Assembly (NCBI RefSeq): GCF_004331955.1
Contig: NZ_CP036532.1
Location: 248,001-312,000, forward strand
DNA: 64,000 nucleotides
Direction of reading: 5' to 3'
DNA from: Roseitalea porphyridii
GTDB lineage: Bacteria > Pseudomonadota > Alphaproteobacteria > Rhizobiales > Rhizobiaceae
Shown here: positions 53,689 through 63,821 of the stretch, in pieces
Position numbering within the stretch: position 1 is the stretch's first letter
Layout: every line of letters begins with the position of its first letter
The notes under the pieces: generated by a model
The model's database searches: none
The model's input: only the letters and a program-made list of their open reading frames with translations
What the model was told of the DNA's origin: nothing
Translations under genes and position numbers: made by a program

Positions 53689-56199
53689 CTATTCGGCTGC
53701 GACGCTGACACGGGCCGGCGTATCCGGGAACGTCACGGTGACCTCGGTACCCTCGTCGGGCGCGGACCGAATTGCCACGGTTCCGTCGTGCAGTTCGACG
53801 AAGCTCTTGACGATGGCAAGGCCAAGACCCGAGCCGCGCTCGCGCCCGGTGCGGTCCGTGTGGAAGCGTTCGAACACCTCGTCGAGCGCGCCTTCGGCGA
53901 TGCCCGGGCCGCGATCGCGGATGCTGAAGGCGACGCCGTGCTCCTCGCGCGTACAGGTGAAGGTGACCTCGCTGTCGGGTGGCGCGAAGTCCGCCGCGTT
54001 CGTCAGGATGTTGACAAGCACCTGAACCAGCCGCGCCCGGTCGGCGATGATCGTCCCCGCCTCCGGGTCGATCCGTGTGACCAGGTCGATACCGTGCGCG
54101 TCGAGCCGGGGCGCGACTTGGGCGGCCGCTTCGTCCATGGCCGGCGAAACGTCGACCTCGTCAAGCCGCAATTCCATGACGCCCGCGTCGATGCTGGCCA
54201 GATCGATGATGTCGCGCGTCAACTCGTTCAGTTCGCCCGTCGACGCGGCGATGTCGGCGAGATATTCGCGCTGGCGGGCATTGAGCGTGCCGGTCTCCTC
54301 CATCTCCAGAAGCGCGGTGAAGCCGCCGATCGAGGTCAGCGGCACGCGCAACTCGTGCGAGACGTGGCGGATGAACCGGTCGCGCAGCAATGTGGTCCGC
54401 TCGAGCGCCTCGTTGCGTTCGCGTAGGGCCCGCTCGATCTGGTTGGTCGCGGTAATGTCGACGAAGGTGATCATGGTCTGGCCGTTCGGCAGCGGCACGA
54501 CCCGCCACGACAGCGTGCGCTCCTCGGTCTCGGCCCGTCCGGACTCGGCCGCCCGATCCTCTTCGAAGCCGGTCACGATCCCGGCGAAGCGGCGCCACGG
54601 TTCGGCCTCGCCCAGCGCGGCTTCGCACGCCTCGGCGATCTGGCCGATATGGACCCGCTCCTCGCCCATCAGATGGCCGACATGCCAGAACCGCTCGAAC
54701 GCGGGGTTGGCGAGCTTGAGCGTGCCGTCGGTCTCGAACACGGCGACCCCCTCGGCGAGATTGTCGAGGGTCTCGCCCTGCACCCGCATCAGCGTCTTGT
54801 AGCGGCTTTCAAGGTCGATGCGCTCGGTCAGGTTCTCGAATGCCCAGGTCAGCCCGCCGCGCGGATGCGGGCTCGCGATCACGCGCATGGTGCGGCCGTC
54901 GGGCAGGTACCAGATGTCCTCGCGCGGCTCGACCGCCTTGAAGATGTCGAGCATGCTTTCCTTCCAGCGCCGCCATTCGGGCTGTTCGGGAAGCTTGCCC
55001 TCGGTGCGCATGCGGTCGAGAAACAGCGTCATGTCCGGCTTGCTGGCCAGGAAGCCGCTGTCGACCTCCCAGAGCTGCTCGAACGCCTGGTTGTGGAACC
55101 GCAGGCGCGCGTCGGCGTCGAACATGGCGACCGCCGTCGTCAGCAGGTCGAGCGTCTCCTCGTGGCTGCGAATGGTCGTGTTCAGTTCGGCGCGCACCGC
55201 CTCGGTCTCGGTGCGATCCCGTCCGATGCCGGCCGAACCATACGGTCCCTCCACATCGAGCACGTCGAACACCAGCCGGTCGCCGCGCACGACCGTCGAC
55301 GCCTGGCCCTCGAAGGCGCCGGCCTGTCCGCGCTCGTTGGCCATCTGCTTGCCGGCCTGGCTGCCGAACAGTTCGGTCCGGCTGGAGACCACCGCCTCGG
55401 CGTCACCGCATTCGACCGCTTCCGCATAGGCCCGGTTGACCCAGGCGAGCGCCCCGTTCTCGTCGCGCAGCCAGACGGGCATGTCGGACCGGTCCATCAG
55501 CGCCTGCAGCGTTTCCAGCGTCTCGACGACACGGGCGTGCTCGGCGATCAGGCGGGTGTGTTCGGCGCGCTGTCCGGCGAGCGAGACGAAGCGCACGATC
55601 GCGCTGCCGCCGCTGGTCCGGCCGGAAACCTCGATCGGCACGCCGGCCGGCGTCAGCACCATGTCGTCGAACGGTTCCGCGTGATCGCGCAGCCGGCTGA
55701 TCGCCTGTTCGACACGGGCGGCGGACCGCGGTTCGAGCCAGCGACCGAAGGCCAGGAACTCACCGCGCGATTCCGGCGCTCCGGAGCGTGCGCCAAGGGT
55801 TCCGATCACGGCGGCCGGCTTGTTGGGCTCGTCGCTCCAAACCACCGCGCGCTGGCCTTCCGAGGCGGCCAGCGTTTCGAGCTGGTTGATGCGTGCGCCG
55901 AGCGCCGAAACCTTGCCGCGCAGGGCGAGGTTCTGCGAGGCCGTGCGCGTGCGCTCGCGGATCAGCCACAGCGCCGAGCCGATCGCCGCTGCGAGGGCGC
56001 CGGAGAAGAGCGCGAACTGGACCACCTCGAACGTGTCGAGCGAGCGGCCGAGGATCGTCAGATCGCCCGCTCCGACCTGGGCCATCGCCGGCGCGACGGG
56101 GCTGCAAAGGGTCACGCCCGCCGCAAGGATCGCCGCGTTCCGTCTCAACGATGCACTGAAGGTGCGCCACCGGCGGCGCGCACTGCCTTGCTGCGGCAT
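53689..56199 (-). CDS. PAS-domain sensor histidine kinase
   Basis: 836 residues. Signal-peptide-like helix (about 18-40) and a second membrane helix (about 58-78), a coiled-coil stretch, several PAS domains (about 230-570, e.g. LTTAVAMFDADARLRFHNQA and LAEGVAVFETDGTLKLANPA), then the dimerisation and phosphoacceptor box FIRHVSHELRVPLTS with H615, and ATPase boxes NILTNAADFA, IRDRGPGIA and GSGLGLAIVK. No receiver domain and no adjacent regulator gene, so it is an orphan kinase. In related Hyphomicrobiales it also sits beside ahcY; signal and partner unknown. ATG 56199 was preferred over the longer frame because the helix starts soon after it. Confidence 0.9.
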   Translation of the reverse strand: MPQQGSARRRWRTFSASLRRNAAILAAGVTLCSPVAPAMAQVGAGDLTILGRSLDTFEVVQFALFSGALAAAIGSALWLIRERTRTASQNLALRGKVSALGARINQLETLAASEGQRAVVWSDEPNKPAAVIGTLGARSGAPESRGEFLAFGRWLEPRSAARVEQAISRLRDHAEPFDDMVLTPAGVPIEVSGRTSGGSAIVRFVSLAGQRAEHTRLIAEHARVVETLETLQALMDRSDMPVWLRDENGALAWVNRAYAEAVECGDAEAVVSSRTELFGSQAGKQMANERGQAGAFEGQASTVVRGDRLVFDVLDVEGPYGSAGIGRDRTETEAVRAELNTTIRSHEETLDLLTTAVAMFDADARLRFHNQAFEQLWEVDSGFLASKPDMTLFLDRMRTEGKLPEQPEWRRWKESMLDIFKAVEPREDIWYLPDGRTMRVIASPHPRGGLTWAFENLTERIDLESRYKTLMRVQGETLDNLAEGVAVFETDGTLKLANPAFERFWHVGHLMGEERVHIGQIAEACEAALGEAEPWRRFAGIVTGFEEDRAAESGRAETEERTLSWRVVPLPNGQTMITFVDITATNQIERALRERNEALERTTLLRDRFIRHVSHELRVPLTSIGGFTALLEMEETGTLNARQREYLADIAASTGELNELTRDIIDLASIDAGVMELRLDEVDVSPAMDEAAAQVAPRLDAHGIDLVTRIDPEAGTIIADRARLVQVLVNILTNAADFAPPDSEVTFTCTREEHGVAFSIRDRGPGIAEGALDEVFERFHTDRTGRERGSGLGLAIVKSFVELHDGTVAIRSAPDEGTEVTVTFPDTPARVSVAAE

Positions 56200-56328
56200 T
56201 CGGGTCCCCTTCGCCTTCGCGCGCGGGGCCGCGTGCACGGGTTCCGACCGCGCAGACACGACGCTACCCCGACACACGAATCGGCCCAACATAGCGGCCC
56301 GCGGATTCGCCGTGAAGCCTGACCGACG

Positions 56329-56357
56329 AAAAAGCCGGCCGCGAAATCGCGACCGGC
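56329..56357 (-). terminator. intrinsic terminator after ahcY
   Basis: On the minus strand the arms 56357-56347 and 56344-56334 form a stem of 10-11 bp (one G-T wobble) followed by five T residues (56333-56329). It ends the ahcY transcript before the PAS kinase gene. Confidence 0.9.
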
Positions 56358-56382
56358 CCTGCGCCGTCGGTGATCGGTGCGA

Positions 56383-57780
56383 TCAGTAGCGATAGTGCTC
56401 GGGCTTGTAGGGCCCCTGGGCCGACACGCCGATATAGGCGGCCTGTTCGCCGCTCAGTTCGGTCAGTGTGACGCCGAGCTTTTCCAGATGCAGCCGGGCA
56501 ACCTTTTCGTCCAGGTGCTTGGGCAGCACATAGACCCGGTTGTCGTACTTTTCGCCATGCGCCCACAGTTCGATCTGGGCGAGCACCTGGTTGGTGAACG
56601 AGGCGCTCATGACGAAGCTCGGATGGCCGGTGGCGTTGCCCAGGTTGAGAAGGCGCCCTTCCGACAAGAGGATCATCCGCTTGTCGTCTGGGAAGGTGAT
56701 CATGTCGACCTGCGGCTTGATGTTGGTCCACTTCAGGTTGCGCAGGGCGGAAACCTGGATCTCGTTGTCGAAATGGCCGATGTTGCCGACGATCGCCATG
56801 TCCTTCATCGACCGCATGTGGTCGATGGTGATGACGTCCTTGTTGCCGGTCGTGGTGATGACGATGTCCGCGTTCGGCGCGGCTTCTTCGAGGGTCACGA
56901 CCTCGTAGCCGTCCATGGCCGCCTGCAGCGCGCAGATCGGGTCGATCTCGGTCACCTTGACCCGGGCGCCGGCGCCACGCAGCGAGGCGGCCGATCCCTT
57001 GCCGACATCGCCATAGCCACACACGACGGCCACCTTGCCGGCCATCATCACGTCGGTGGCGCGGCGGATGCCGTCGACCAGCGATTCCTTGCAGCCATAC
57101 TTGTTGTCGAACTTGGACTTGGTGACCGAATCGTTGACGTTGATGGCCGGGAACGGCAGGTGCCCCTTCTCCATCATCTGGTAGAGACGGTTGACGCCGG
57201 TGGTCGTCTCCTCGGTGACGCCCTTGATCATGTGGCGCTGCTTGACGAACCAGCCGGGCGACTGTTCCAGCCGCTTCCTGATCTGCGCGAACAGCGCCTC
57301 CTCTTCCTCGTTCGAGGGATTGTCGATCAGGTCGGTCTCGCCCTCCTCGACGCGCGCACCCATCAGGATATAGAGCGTGGCGTCACCGCCGTCGTCGAGG
57401 ATCATGTTGGCGCCGCCCTCTTCGAACTGGAAGATGCGGTCGGTGTAGGACCAGTATTCGGTCAGCGTCTCGCCTTTCACGGCGAACACCGGAGTGCCGG
57501 TAGCGGCGATCGCGGCGGCGGCATGGTCCTGGGTCGAGAAGATGTTGCACGAGGCCCAGCGCACGTCCGCGCCCAGTTCCTTGAGCGTCTCGATCAGAAC
57601 GGCGGTCTGGATCGTCATGTGCAGCGAGCCGGCGATGCGCGCGCCCTTCAGCGGCTTCTGTTCGCCATACTCTTCGCGCAGCGCCATAAGGCCCGGCATC
57701 TCGGTTTCGGCGATATCGAGTTCCTTGCGGCCGAAATCGGCCAGCGCCATGTCGGCAACGACGTAGTCTTTGTCAGCCAT
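56383..57780 (-). CDS. ahcY: adenosylhomocysteinase (S-adenosylhomocysteine hydrolase)
   Basis: 465 residues. Signature [15 protein letters not shown], catalytic lysine and aspartate region [14 protein letters not shown]-binding [15 protein letters not shown] and the C-terminal KPEHYRY. It splits S-adenosylhomocysteine to adenosine and homocysteine, keeping methylation reactions going. The palindromic site at 57851-57866 in its leader looks like an ArsR-type (SahR/SamR) operator. The ATG 57780 is preceded by GGAG-like AACGGAG. Confidence 0.98.
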   Translation of the reverse strand: MADKDYVVADMALADFGRKELDIAETEMPGLMALREEYGEQKPLKGARIAGSLHMTIQTAVLIETLKELGADVRWASCNIFSTQDHAAAAIAATGTPVFAVKGETLTEYWSYTDRIFQFEEGGANMILDDGGDATLYILMGARVEEGETDLIDNPSNEEEEALFAQIRKRLEQSPGWFVKQRHMIKGVTEETTTGVNRLYQMMEKGHLPFPAINVNDSVTKSKFDNKYGCKESLVDGIRRATDVMMAGKVAVVCGYGDVGKGSAASLRGAGARVKVTEIDPICALQAAMDGYEVVTLEEAAPNADIVITTTGNKDVITIDHMRSMKDMAIVGNIGHFDNEIQVSALRNLKWTNIKPQVDMITFPDDKRMILLSEGRLLNLGNATGHPSFVMSASFTNQVLAQIELWAHGEKYDNRVYVLPKHLDEKVARLHLEKLGVTLTELSGEQAAYIGVSAQGPYKPEHYRY

Positions 57781-57850
57781 CGGAGGCTCCGTTCCATCAT
57801 GCGGGGTTGCGCGGCTCCTAACAGAGACCGGGCAAGGGCGCAACGGCAAT

Positions 57851-57866
57851 ATAAAGAAATCCTTAT
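57851..57866 (-). promoter_or_regulatory. candidate SahR/SamR-type operator in front of ahcY
   Basis: The plus strand reads ATAAAGA-AA-TCCTTAT, an inverted repeat with seven-base arms matching at six positions, 71 bases upstream of ahcY and overlapping a TATATT (-10-like) on the minus strand. In Proteobacteria, methyl-cycle genes such as ahcY are controlled by ArsR-family SahR or SamR regulators; the exact consensus could not be checked here. Confidence 0.5.
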
Positions 57867-57894
57867 GTCCGCATATGCATCAATCGATGCGCGG

Positions 57895-58221
57895 TCATTC
57901 ACCCTCGCCGAACCGGTCGGCGATCAATGCGCCGATGGCGGCGACGGCCTCTTCTGCGTCCGGCCCGGTGGCGCTGACCTCGATCGAACTGCCCGGCCCG
58001 GCCGCCAGCAGCATCAGGCCCATGATCGACGTGCCGCCGACGCGCGTGCCATCCTTGGCGACGGTGATGGTCGCGGCGAAGCGCTCGGCCGTCTGCACGA
58101 AACGCGACGATGCGCGCGCGTGAAGGCCACGCTTGTTCGTGATCTCGAACACGGCCTGGACCGGCGCTCGTGCCGGCTCGTCGGATCCCGACCCGCCGAC
58201 GGGCGCATCGCCGCCGCTCAT
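57895..58221 (-). CDS. HPr-family phosphocarrier protein
   Basis: 108 residues, longer than E. coli HPr by an N-terminal Gly/Ser/Ala tail of about 20 residues. Phosphorylation site NKRGLHARASSRF with histidine H34, and GGTSIMGLMLLAAGPG with serine S65, the HprK target. Regulatory (NPr-like) HPr of the nitrogen-type PTS; no sugar permease components are nearby. ATG 58221 overlaps the EIIA stop (ATGA). The chain is EIIA-HPr on one mRNA. Confidence 0.93.
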   Translation of the reverse strand: MSGGDAPVGGSGSDEPARAPVQAVFEITNKRGLHARASSRFVQTAERFAATITVAKDGTRVGGTSIMGLMLLAAGPGSSIEVSATGPDAEEAVAAIGALIADRFGEGE

Positions 58222-58619
58222 TTGCCCGCCAGCACCTGGCTTGCCACGTTGATGTATTTGCGGCCGGCGTCGCGCGCCTGTTCGAGCGTTCGGTCCATGT
58301 CGTCGGTTTCGCGGGCGCGGGCCAGCTTGATCAGCATGGGCAGGTTGGCGCCGGCGATCACCTCGATCTTCCCGGCCGCCATGACCGAGATCGCCAGATT
58401 GGACGGCGTGCCGCCGAACATGTCGGTGACCACGATCACGCCATTGCCGGTGTCCACCTCGCCGACGGCGGCGATGATGTCCTGGCGGCGCTGCTCCATG
58501 TCGTCCTCGGCCTCGATGCAGACCGTCTCGAAGGATGCCTGCGGGCCGACCACATGCTCGACCGCCCGCAGGAACGCCTCGGCCAGCGCGCCATGCGTGA
58601 CCAGCACGACACCAATCAT
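58218..58619 (-). CDS. PTS EIIA component, mannose/fructose-type (EIIA-Man fold)
   Basis: 133 residues: MIGVVLVTHGALAEAFLRA with the phosphoacceptor histidine H9, then VVTDMFGGTPSNLAISVM, ending in the family helix LEQARDAGRKYINVAS. In alphaproteobacteria this EIIA-Man-type protein belongs to the regulatory PTS with HPr and HprK. ATG 58619; the open frame extends upstream without homology. It overlaps HPr by four bases. The 142 bases upstream (58620-58761) hold no gene. Confidence 0.93.
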   Translation of the reverse strand: MIGVVLVTHGALAEAFLRAVEHVVGPQASFETVCIEAEDDMEQRRQDIIAAVGEVDTGNGVIVVTDMFGGTPSNLAISVMAAGKIEVIAGANLPMLIKLARARETDDMDRTLEQARDAGRKYINVASQVLAGK

Positions 58620-58761
58620 CTCGCTAATGCTCCTTGCCGCCTGGCCATGACGCCCCGTTTGCAGGGCTGTGATCTTGAGCAGCAAAACGGTTGCAATTCA
58701 AGGCACAGCCCGGTGCGAGTGAAGCTTCGGCCATGCGACATCCGGCCAAATCGGGCTCCGC

Positions 58762-59220
58762 TCACAGCCAGACCGGCAGACCGAGCGCGGCGAAGACGGC
58801 GGTCGCGGCGGTCGGCGCCGGGCCTTCGGGCAGCCGCAGCGCCGGCAGTTCGCGCCCCGCGACCGGTTCCCTGTGATCGACGGCGAACCGCAGCGCGTGG
58901 TCGGCCGGCACGAGGCGGACGATCAGCGCGAGCCGGACCGGACCGGAGACGAGTTCGGGTGCGTCGACGACGCCCCATCCGCGTATCTCCACCTTGCCCG
59001 CGATCGGCGGCGGGCAGGCGGCGGTCACGCCGTCGTCGGTGGCGGTTAGCAGGACCCGGTCGTCGGCGACCAGGCCGGCCGAGTATCCCCCGGCGCGCGC
59101 CCGGCCGATCAGCGAGAGCGCCAGCGCGGTCTTTCCGGCGCCCGGCGCGCCCGTGATCAGCACGCCGTGCCCGTCAATGGCGATGGCGGTCCCGTGCGGC
59201 GGGGTTTCGGGGGCGCTCAT
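58762..59220 (-). CDS. hprK: short HPr kinase/phosphorylase
   Basis: 152 residues. Walker A loop LITGAPGAGKTALAL (21-35), DDRVLL and the kinase signature EIRGWGVVD. The N-terminal domain of the 310-residue Gram-positive HprK is absent, the usual state in alphaproteobacteria. It phosphorylates the serine of HPr. Its ATG overlaps the chvG stop (ATGA), so the phosphotransfer regulator is made with the two-component kinase. A link of carbon status to the ChvG/ChvI response is inferred from this arrangement. Confidence 0.93.
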   Translation of the reverse strand: MSAPETPPHGTAIAIDGHGVLITGAPGAGKTALALSLIGRARAGGYSAGLVADDRVLLTATDDGVTAACPPPIAGKVEIRGWGVVDAPELVSGPVRLALIVRLVPADHALRFAVDHREPVAGRELPALRLPEGPAPTAATAVFAALGLPVWL

Positions 59221-60995
59221 TCGCGTGGCAGGCGCACGATGAAGCGCGCCCCGCGCACGGTTTCCGGATCGTCCGGGTCGACGATGTTCTCCGCCATCAG
59301 CGTGCCCTGGTGCGCCTCGACGATCTGCCGGGAGATCGAAAGGCCGAGCCCGGAATTCTTGCCGAAATCGTCGACCGCCGGCCGATCGGTATAGAAGCGC
59401 TTGAAGATGGTCTCGATGTTCTCGGCGCGGATGCCCGGACCATTGTCCTCGACGCGGATTTCGACCCAGCGCGGACGCGCCGACAGCCGGATGTCGATCC
59501 GCCCCGTCTCCGGATCGACGAACGACCGGGCGTTCTCGACGAGGTTGCTGATCACCTGGCCGAGCCGCGATTCATGGCCGGGCACGGTGAAGCTGCCCTG
59601 GCCGGGCCGCGCGTCGACATGCAGCTTCGGCGTCACATGGCCGATATGCGCGTCGGCGAGCACCGAGATCATGTTCCTGAGCAGCTTGTGAAGATCGACC
59701 GTGCCGGCGTCCTCGCGCGCAAGTTCGGCATCAAGGCGCGAGGCGTCCGAGATGTCCGTGATCAGCCGGTCGAGCCTGCGCACATCGTGCTCGATGACCT
59801 TGAGAAGCCGCATGCGCGATTCGTCGGTCGCCGCGCGCGGCAGTGTTTCGACCGCGCTGCGCAGCGAGGTCAGCGGGTTCTTGAGCTCGTGGCTGACGTC
59901 CGCGGCGAAGCTCTCGATGGCGTCGATGCGCGCATAGAGCGCATTGGTCATGTCGCGCAGCGCCACCGACAGGTTGCCGATCTCGTCCTGGCGTTCGGAA
60001 AAGTCGGGGATCTCCTCGCGGTTCTTGATCGAGCGGCGTACCCGCACGGCCGCCGCGGACAGGCGGCGCAGCGGATTGGCGATGGTGCCGGCCAGCAAGA
60101 ACGACAGAATGACGTTGACGATCACAGCGACGGCGAAGACGCGGAACATGGCCAGCCGCTCGGCCCGGATGATCTCGTCGATGTCGCCGCCCTGGGTGGA
60201 CAGTTGCAGAACGCCGAGCACGGCGCGGAAGCGCTGCACCGGAACGGCGACCGAGACGATCATCTCGCCCTGCTCGGAGATGCGCACGATCTGCCGCCGG
60301 TCGCCGGCCAGCGCCTGCATCACTTCGGGGTACGCGGTGCCCGTGCCGCCCGGCTGCTCGCGATAGAGCGGCAGGTCGTTGCGCCGGAAGAAACGCGCGA
60401 TGCGGTTCTGCACCTCTTCCCACCAGCGCGTTTCCGGTGCGTCGAGCGGATCGAGGTCGTAGCGCAGGATCTGCCCGCGCGAATAAAGATGCCGGCTGTC
60501 GAGGATCAGATTGCCGTCCGGATCATAGAGCCGGGCGCGGGTCCGCGTCGGCGAGATGAGCTGGCGCAGCACCGGCGCGACTCGCTCGGGATTGATCGGG
60601 AAGTCGAGGCTGTCGAAGCCGTCGACCGACGGCACGATGCTCTCGCCCGCCTGCAGTTCGAGCAGCTTCTCCGGATCGATCAGGATCGCGTCGGTCTCGA
60701 CGCTGGCCGAGGCGGCGATGGCGCCGGCGATGATCTCGCCCTGCGTCATCAGGCTTTCGACGCGCGCGTCGATCAGCCCGTCGCGAAACTGGTTCAGATA
60801 GAGAATGCCCGACATCAGAAGGCCGAGCGCGGCCAGATTGAGGATCAGGATGCGCCGGGTGATCGACGAGAACAGGCGCTGTCCGAACAGCCGCCCGAGC
60901 CCGGACAGACGACGCCCGGACGCGCGCCGCGAAGCCTGCCGGCCCGCCGCGCGACGCGTCTTGGTCACCGTCATGTGGTCCGTCTCGACGGCCAT
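59217..60995 (-). CDS. chvG: ChvG-type sensor histidine kinase
   Basis: 592 residues from ATG 60995 (ATG 60974 possible). Arg-rich cytoplasmic tail, membrane helices at about 47-69 and 283-306 flanking a periplasmic sensor domain of about 210 residues, HAMP 305-358, phosphoacceptor FAADVSHELKNPLTSL with H369, and ATPase boxes NLVENARSF, VEDNGPGI and GKNSGLGLS. In rhizobia and Agrobacterium ChvG senses acid and envelope conditions, controls succinoglycan and virulence genes, and is inhibited by the periplasmic ExoR protein. It lies 42 bases behind chvI and is coupled to hprK. Confidence 0.95.
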   Translation of the reverse strand: MAVETDHMTVTKTRRAAGRQASRRASGRRLSGLGRLFGQRLFSSITRRILILNLAALGLLMSGILYLNQFRDGLIDARVESLMTQGEIIAGAIAASASVETDAILIDPEKLLELQAGESIVPSVDGFDSLDFPINPERVAPVLRQLISPTRTRARLYDPDGNLILDSRHLYSRGQILRYDLDPLDAPETRWWEEVQNRIARFFRRNDLPLYREQPGGTGTAYPEVMQALAGDRRQIVRISEQGEMIVSVAVPVQRFRAVLGVLQLSTQGGDIDEIIRAERLAMFRVFAVAVIVNVILSFLLAGTIANPLRRLSAAAVRVRRSIKNREEIPDFSERQDEIGNLSVALRDMTNALYARIDAIESFAADVSHELKNPLTSLRSAVETLPRAATDESRMRLLKVIEHDVRRLDRLITDISDASRLDAELAREDAGTVDLHKLLRNMISVLADAHIGHVTPKLHVDARPGQGSFTVPGHESRLGQVISNLVENARSFVDPETGRIDIRLSARPRWVEIRVEDNGPGIRAENIETIFKRFYTDRPAVDDFGKNSGLGLSISRQIVEAHQGTLMAENIVDPDDPETVRGARFIVRLPRE

Positions 60996-61037
60996 TGCTC
61001 ATCGTCCTTCGGGCCGGCCGCCGGCCCCGCCGCGCCC

Positions 61038-61745
61038 TCAGGCGGCCTCGCGGAACCGGTAGCCGACGCCGTAAAGCGTCTCGATCATGTCGAAGTCGGT
61101 ATCTGCGGCCTTGAACTTCTTGCGCAGCCGCTTGATGTGGCTGTCGATCGTGCGGTCGTCCACATAGACCTGGTCGTCATAGGCCGCATCCATCAGCGCG
61201 TCCCGGCTCTTCACCACGCCCGGGCGCTGCGCGAGCGAGAAAAGGATCAGGAACTCGGTCACCGTCAGCGTCACCGGCTTGTCCTTCCAGGTGCAGGTGT
61301 GCCGTTCCTGGTCAAGCACGAGATTGCCGCGCACGAGCGTGGTGGCGGCACCGGCGCCGCCCGGCTTGACGGCGATCTCGCGCGCCGCCGTGCGCCGCAG
61401 GATCGCCCGCACGCGCTCGATCAGCAGGCGCTGCGAGAACGGCTTGGTGATGAAGTCGTCGGCGCCCATCTTCAGGCCGAACAGTTCGTCGATCTCGTCG
61501 TCCTTGGAGGTCAGGAAGATCACCGGCAGGTCCGATTTCTGGCGCAGCCGGCGCAGCAGTTCCATGCCGTCCATGCGCGGCATCTTGATGTCGAAGATGG
61601 CAAGGTTGGGCGGCTTGCCCAGAAGCCCGTCCAGCGCCGAGGCGCCATCGGTATAGGTTTCGACACGAAAGCCTTCAGCCTCGAGCGCGATGGAGACCGA
61701 AGTCAGGATGTTGCGATCGTCATCGACAAGCGCAATCGTCTGCAT
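61038..61745 (-). CDS. chvI: ChvI-type response regulator
   Basis: 235 residues starting [18 protein letters not shown], the ChvI beginning, from ATG 61745 with GGGGGAG upstream; an earlier ATG at 61766 also has a Shine-Dalgarno sequence. Receiver domain with phosphoacceptor D52 ([10 protein letters not shown]) and an OmpR-type winged helix ending [14 protein letters not shown]. Partner of ChvG; transcription factor for acid and envelope responses. Divergent from pckA with 371 bases between. Confidence 0.96.
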   Translation of the reverse strand: MQTIALVDDDRNILTSVSIALEAEGFRVETYTDGASALDGLLGKPPNLAIFDIKMPRMDGMELLRRLRQKSDLPVIFLTSKDDEIDELFGLKMGADDFITKPFSQRLLIERVRAILRRTAAREIAVKPGGAGAATTLVRGNLVLDQERHTCTWKDKPVTLTVTEFLILFSLAQRPGVVKSRDALMDAAYDDQVYVDDRTIDSHIKRLRKKFKAADTDFDMIETLYGVGYRFREAA

Positions 61746-61947
61746 TCCGAAATTCTCCCCCGACATGAGCTGTCCCTTCCGTTCTTGCCCGGTATTTGGT
61801 GACGGAAGGCTTTCTGCGCAAACAGGGGACAAAATGTGGCATGAAAGCGCGGCGGTGTCATCGCCGCACGCCCGCGTCCCGCTTGCGGCGGCGCCCGAGG
61901 CGGAACGGCGCGATTCGCCAATTCGTTAGCCGGCATGGTAAATCAGC

Positions 61948-62013
61948 GGTTAATAACCACTGAATCTAAAACGTTTGAAACGATTTTCAAATCTTTAAAA
62001 CGATTAATCGTTT
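61948..62013 (+). promoter_or_regulatory. palindrome cluster in the chvI-pckA intergenic region
   Basis: The 371-base divergent region 61746-62116 has no gene but a marked AT-rich island with several perfect inverted repeats: GGTTA-A-TAACC (61948-61958), AAACGTTT (61969-61976), TTTGAAA-CGAT-TTTCAAA (61974-61991) and AAACGATTAATCGTTT (61998-62013). The CG-centred repeat AAACGTTT has LacI/GalR-type geometry, so binding of a PckR-like repressor, known to regulate pckA in Sinorhizobium, is a plausible guess. Positions of -35/-10 boxes for pckA are not clear (TATTCT at 62027-62032 possible). Confidence 0.55.
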
Positions 62014-62116
62014 GAGATTGTTTGCCTATTCTGTTTCACGCTCCGGACCCGCTCGCGATGAGGCGATCGGCCCGCCCGCGGGGCGGCATGCAAACCGAAA
62101 CGGACCGGTGGCGATC

Positions 62117-63727
<1,611 letters not shown>

Positions 63728-63752
63728 GGCGGCCGACCACCATCGGGTTCAG

Positions 63753-63784
63753 GGGCGCGTCCGCGAGGCGCGCCCTGTTCATTT
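63753..63784 (+). terminator. possible terminator after pckA
   Basis: Arms GGGCGCG (63753-63759) and CGCGCCC (63769-63775) form a GC-rich stem, followed by TGTTCATTTT. The T-tract is broken, so this is a moderate candidate. Confidence 0.45.
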
Positions 63785-63821
63785 TCGGGCGCGATTGTGC
63801 ATTCTGGCCGCGGAGGCCGCC

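Noticed and set aside
57781-57894. Possible SAM or SAH riboswitch in front of ahcY
   Set aside because: The 114-base leader shows no conserved riboswitch core that I can recognise; a palindromic protein-binding site explains it better.
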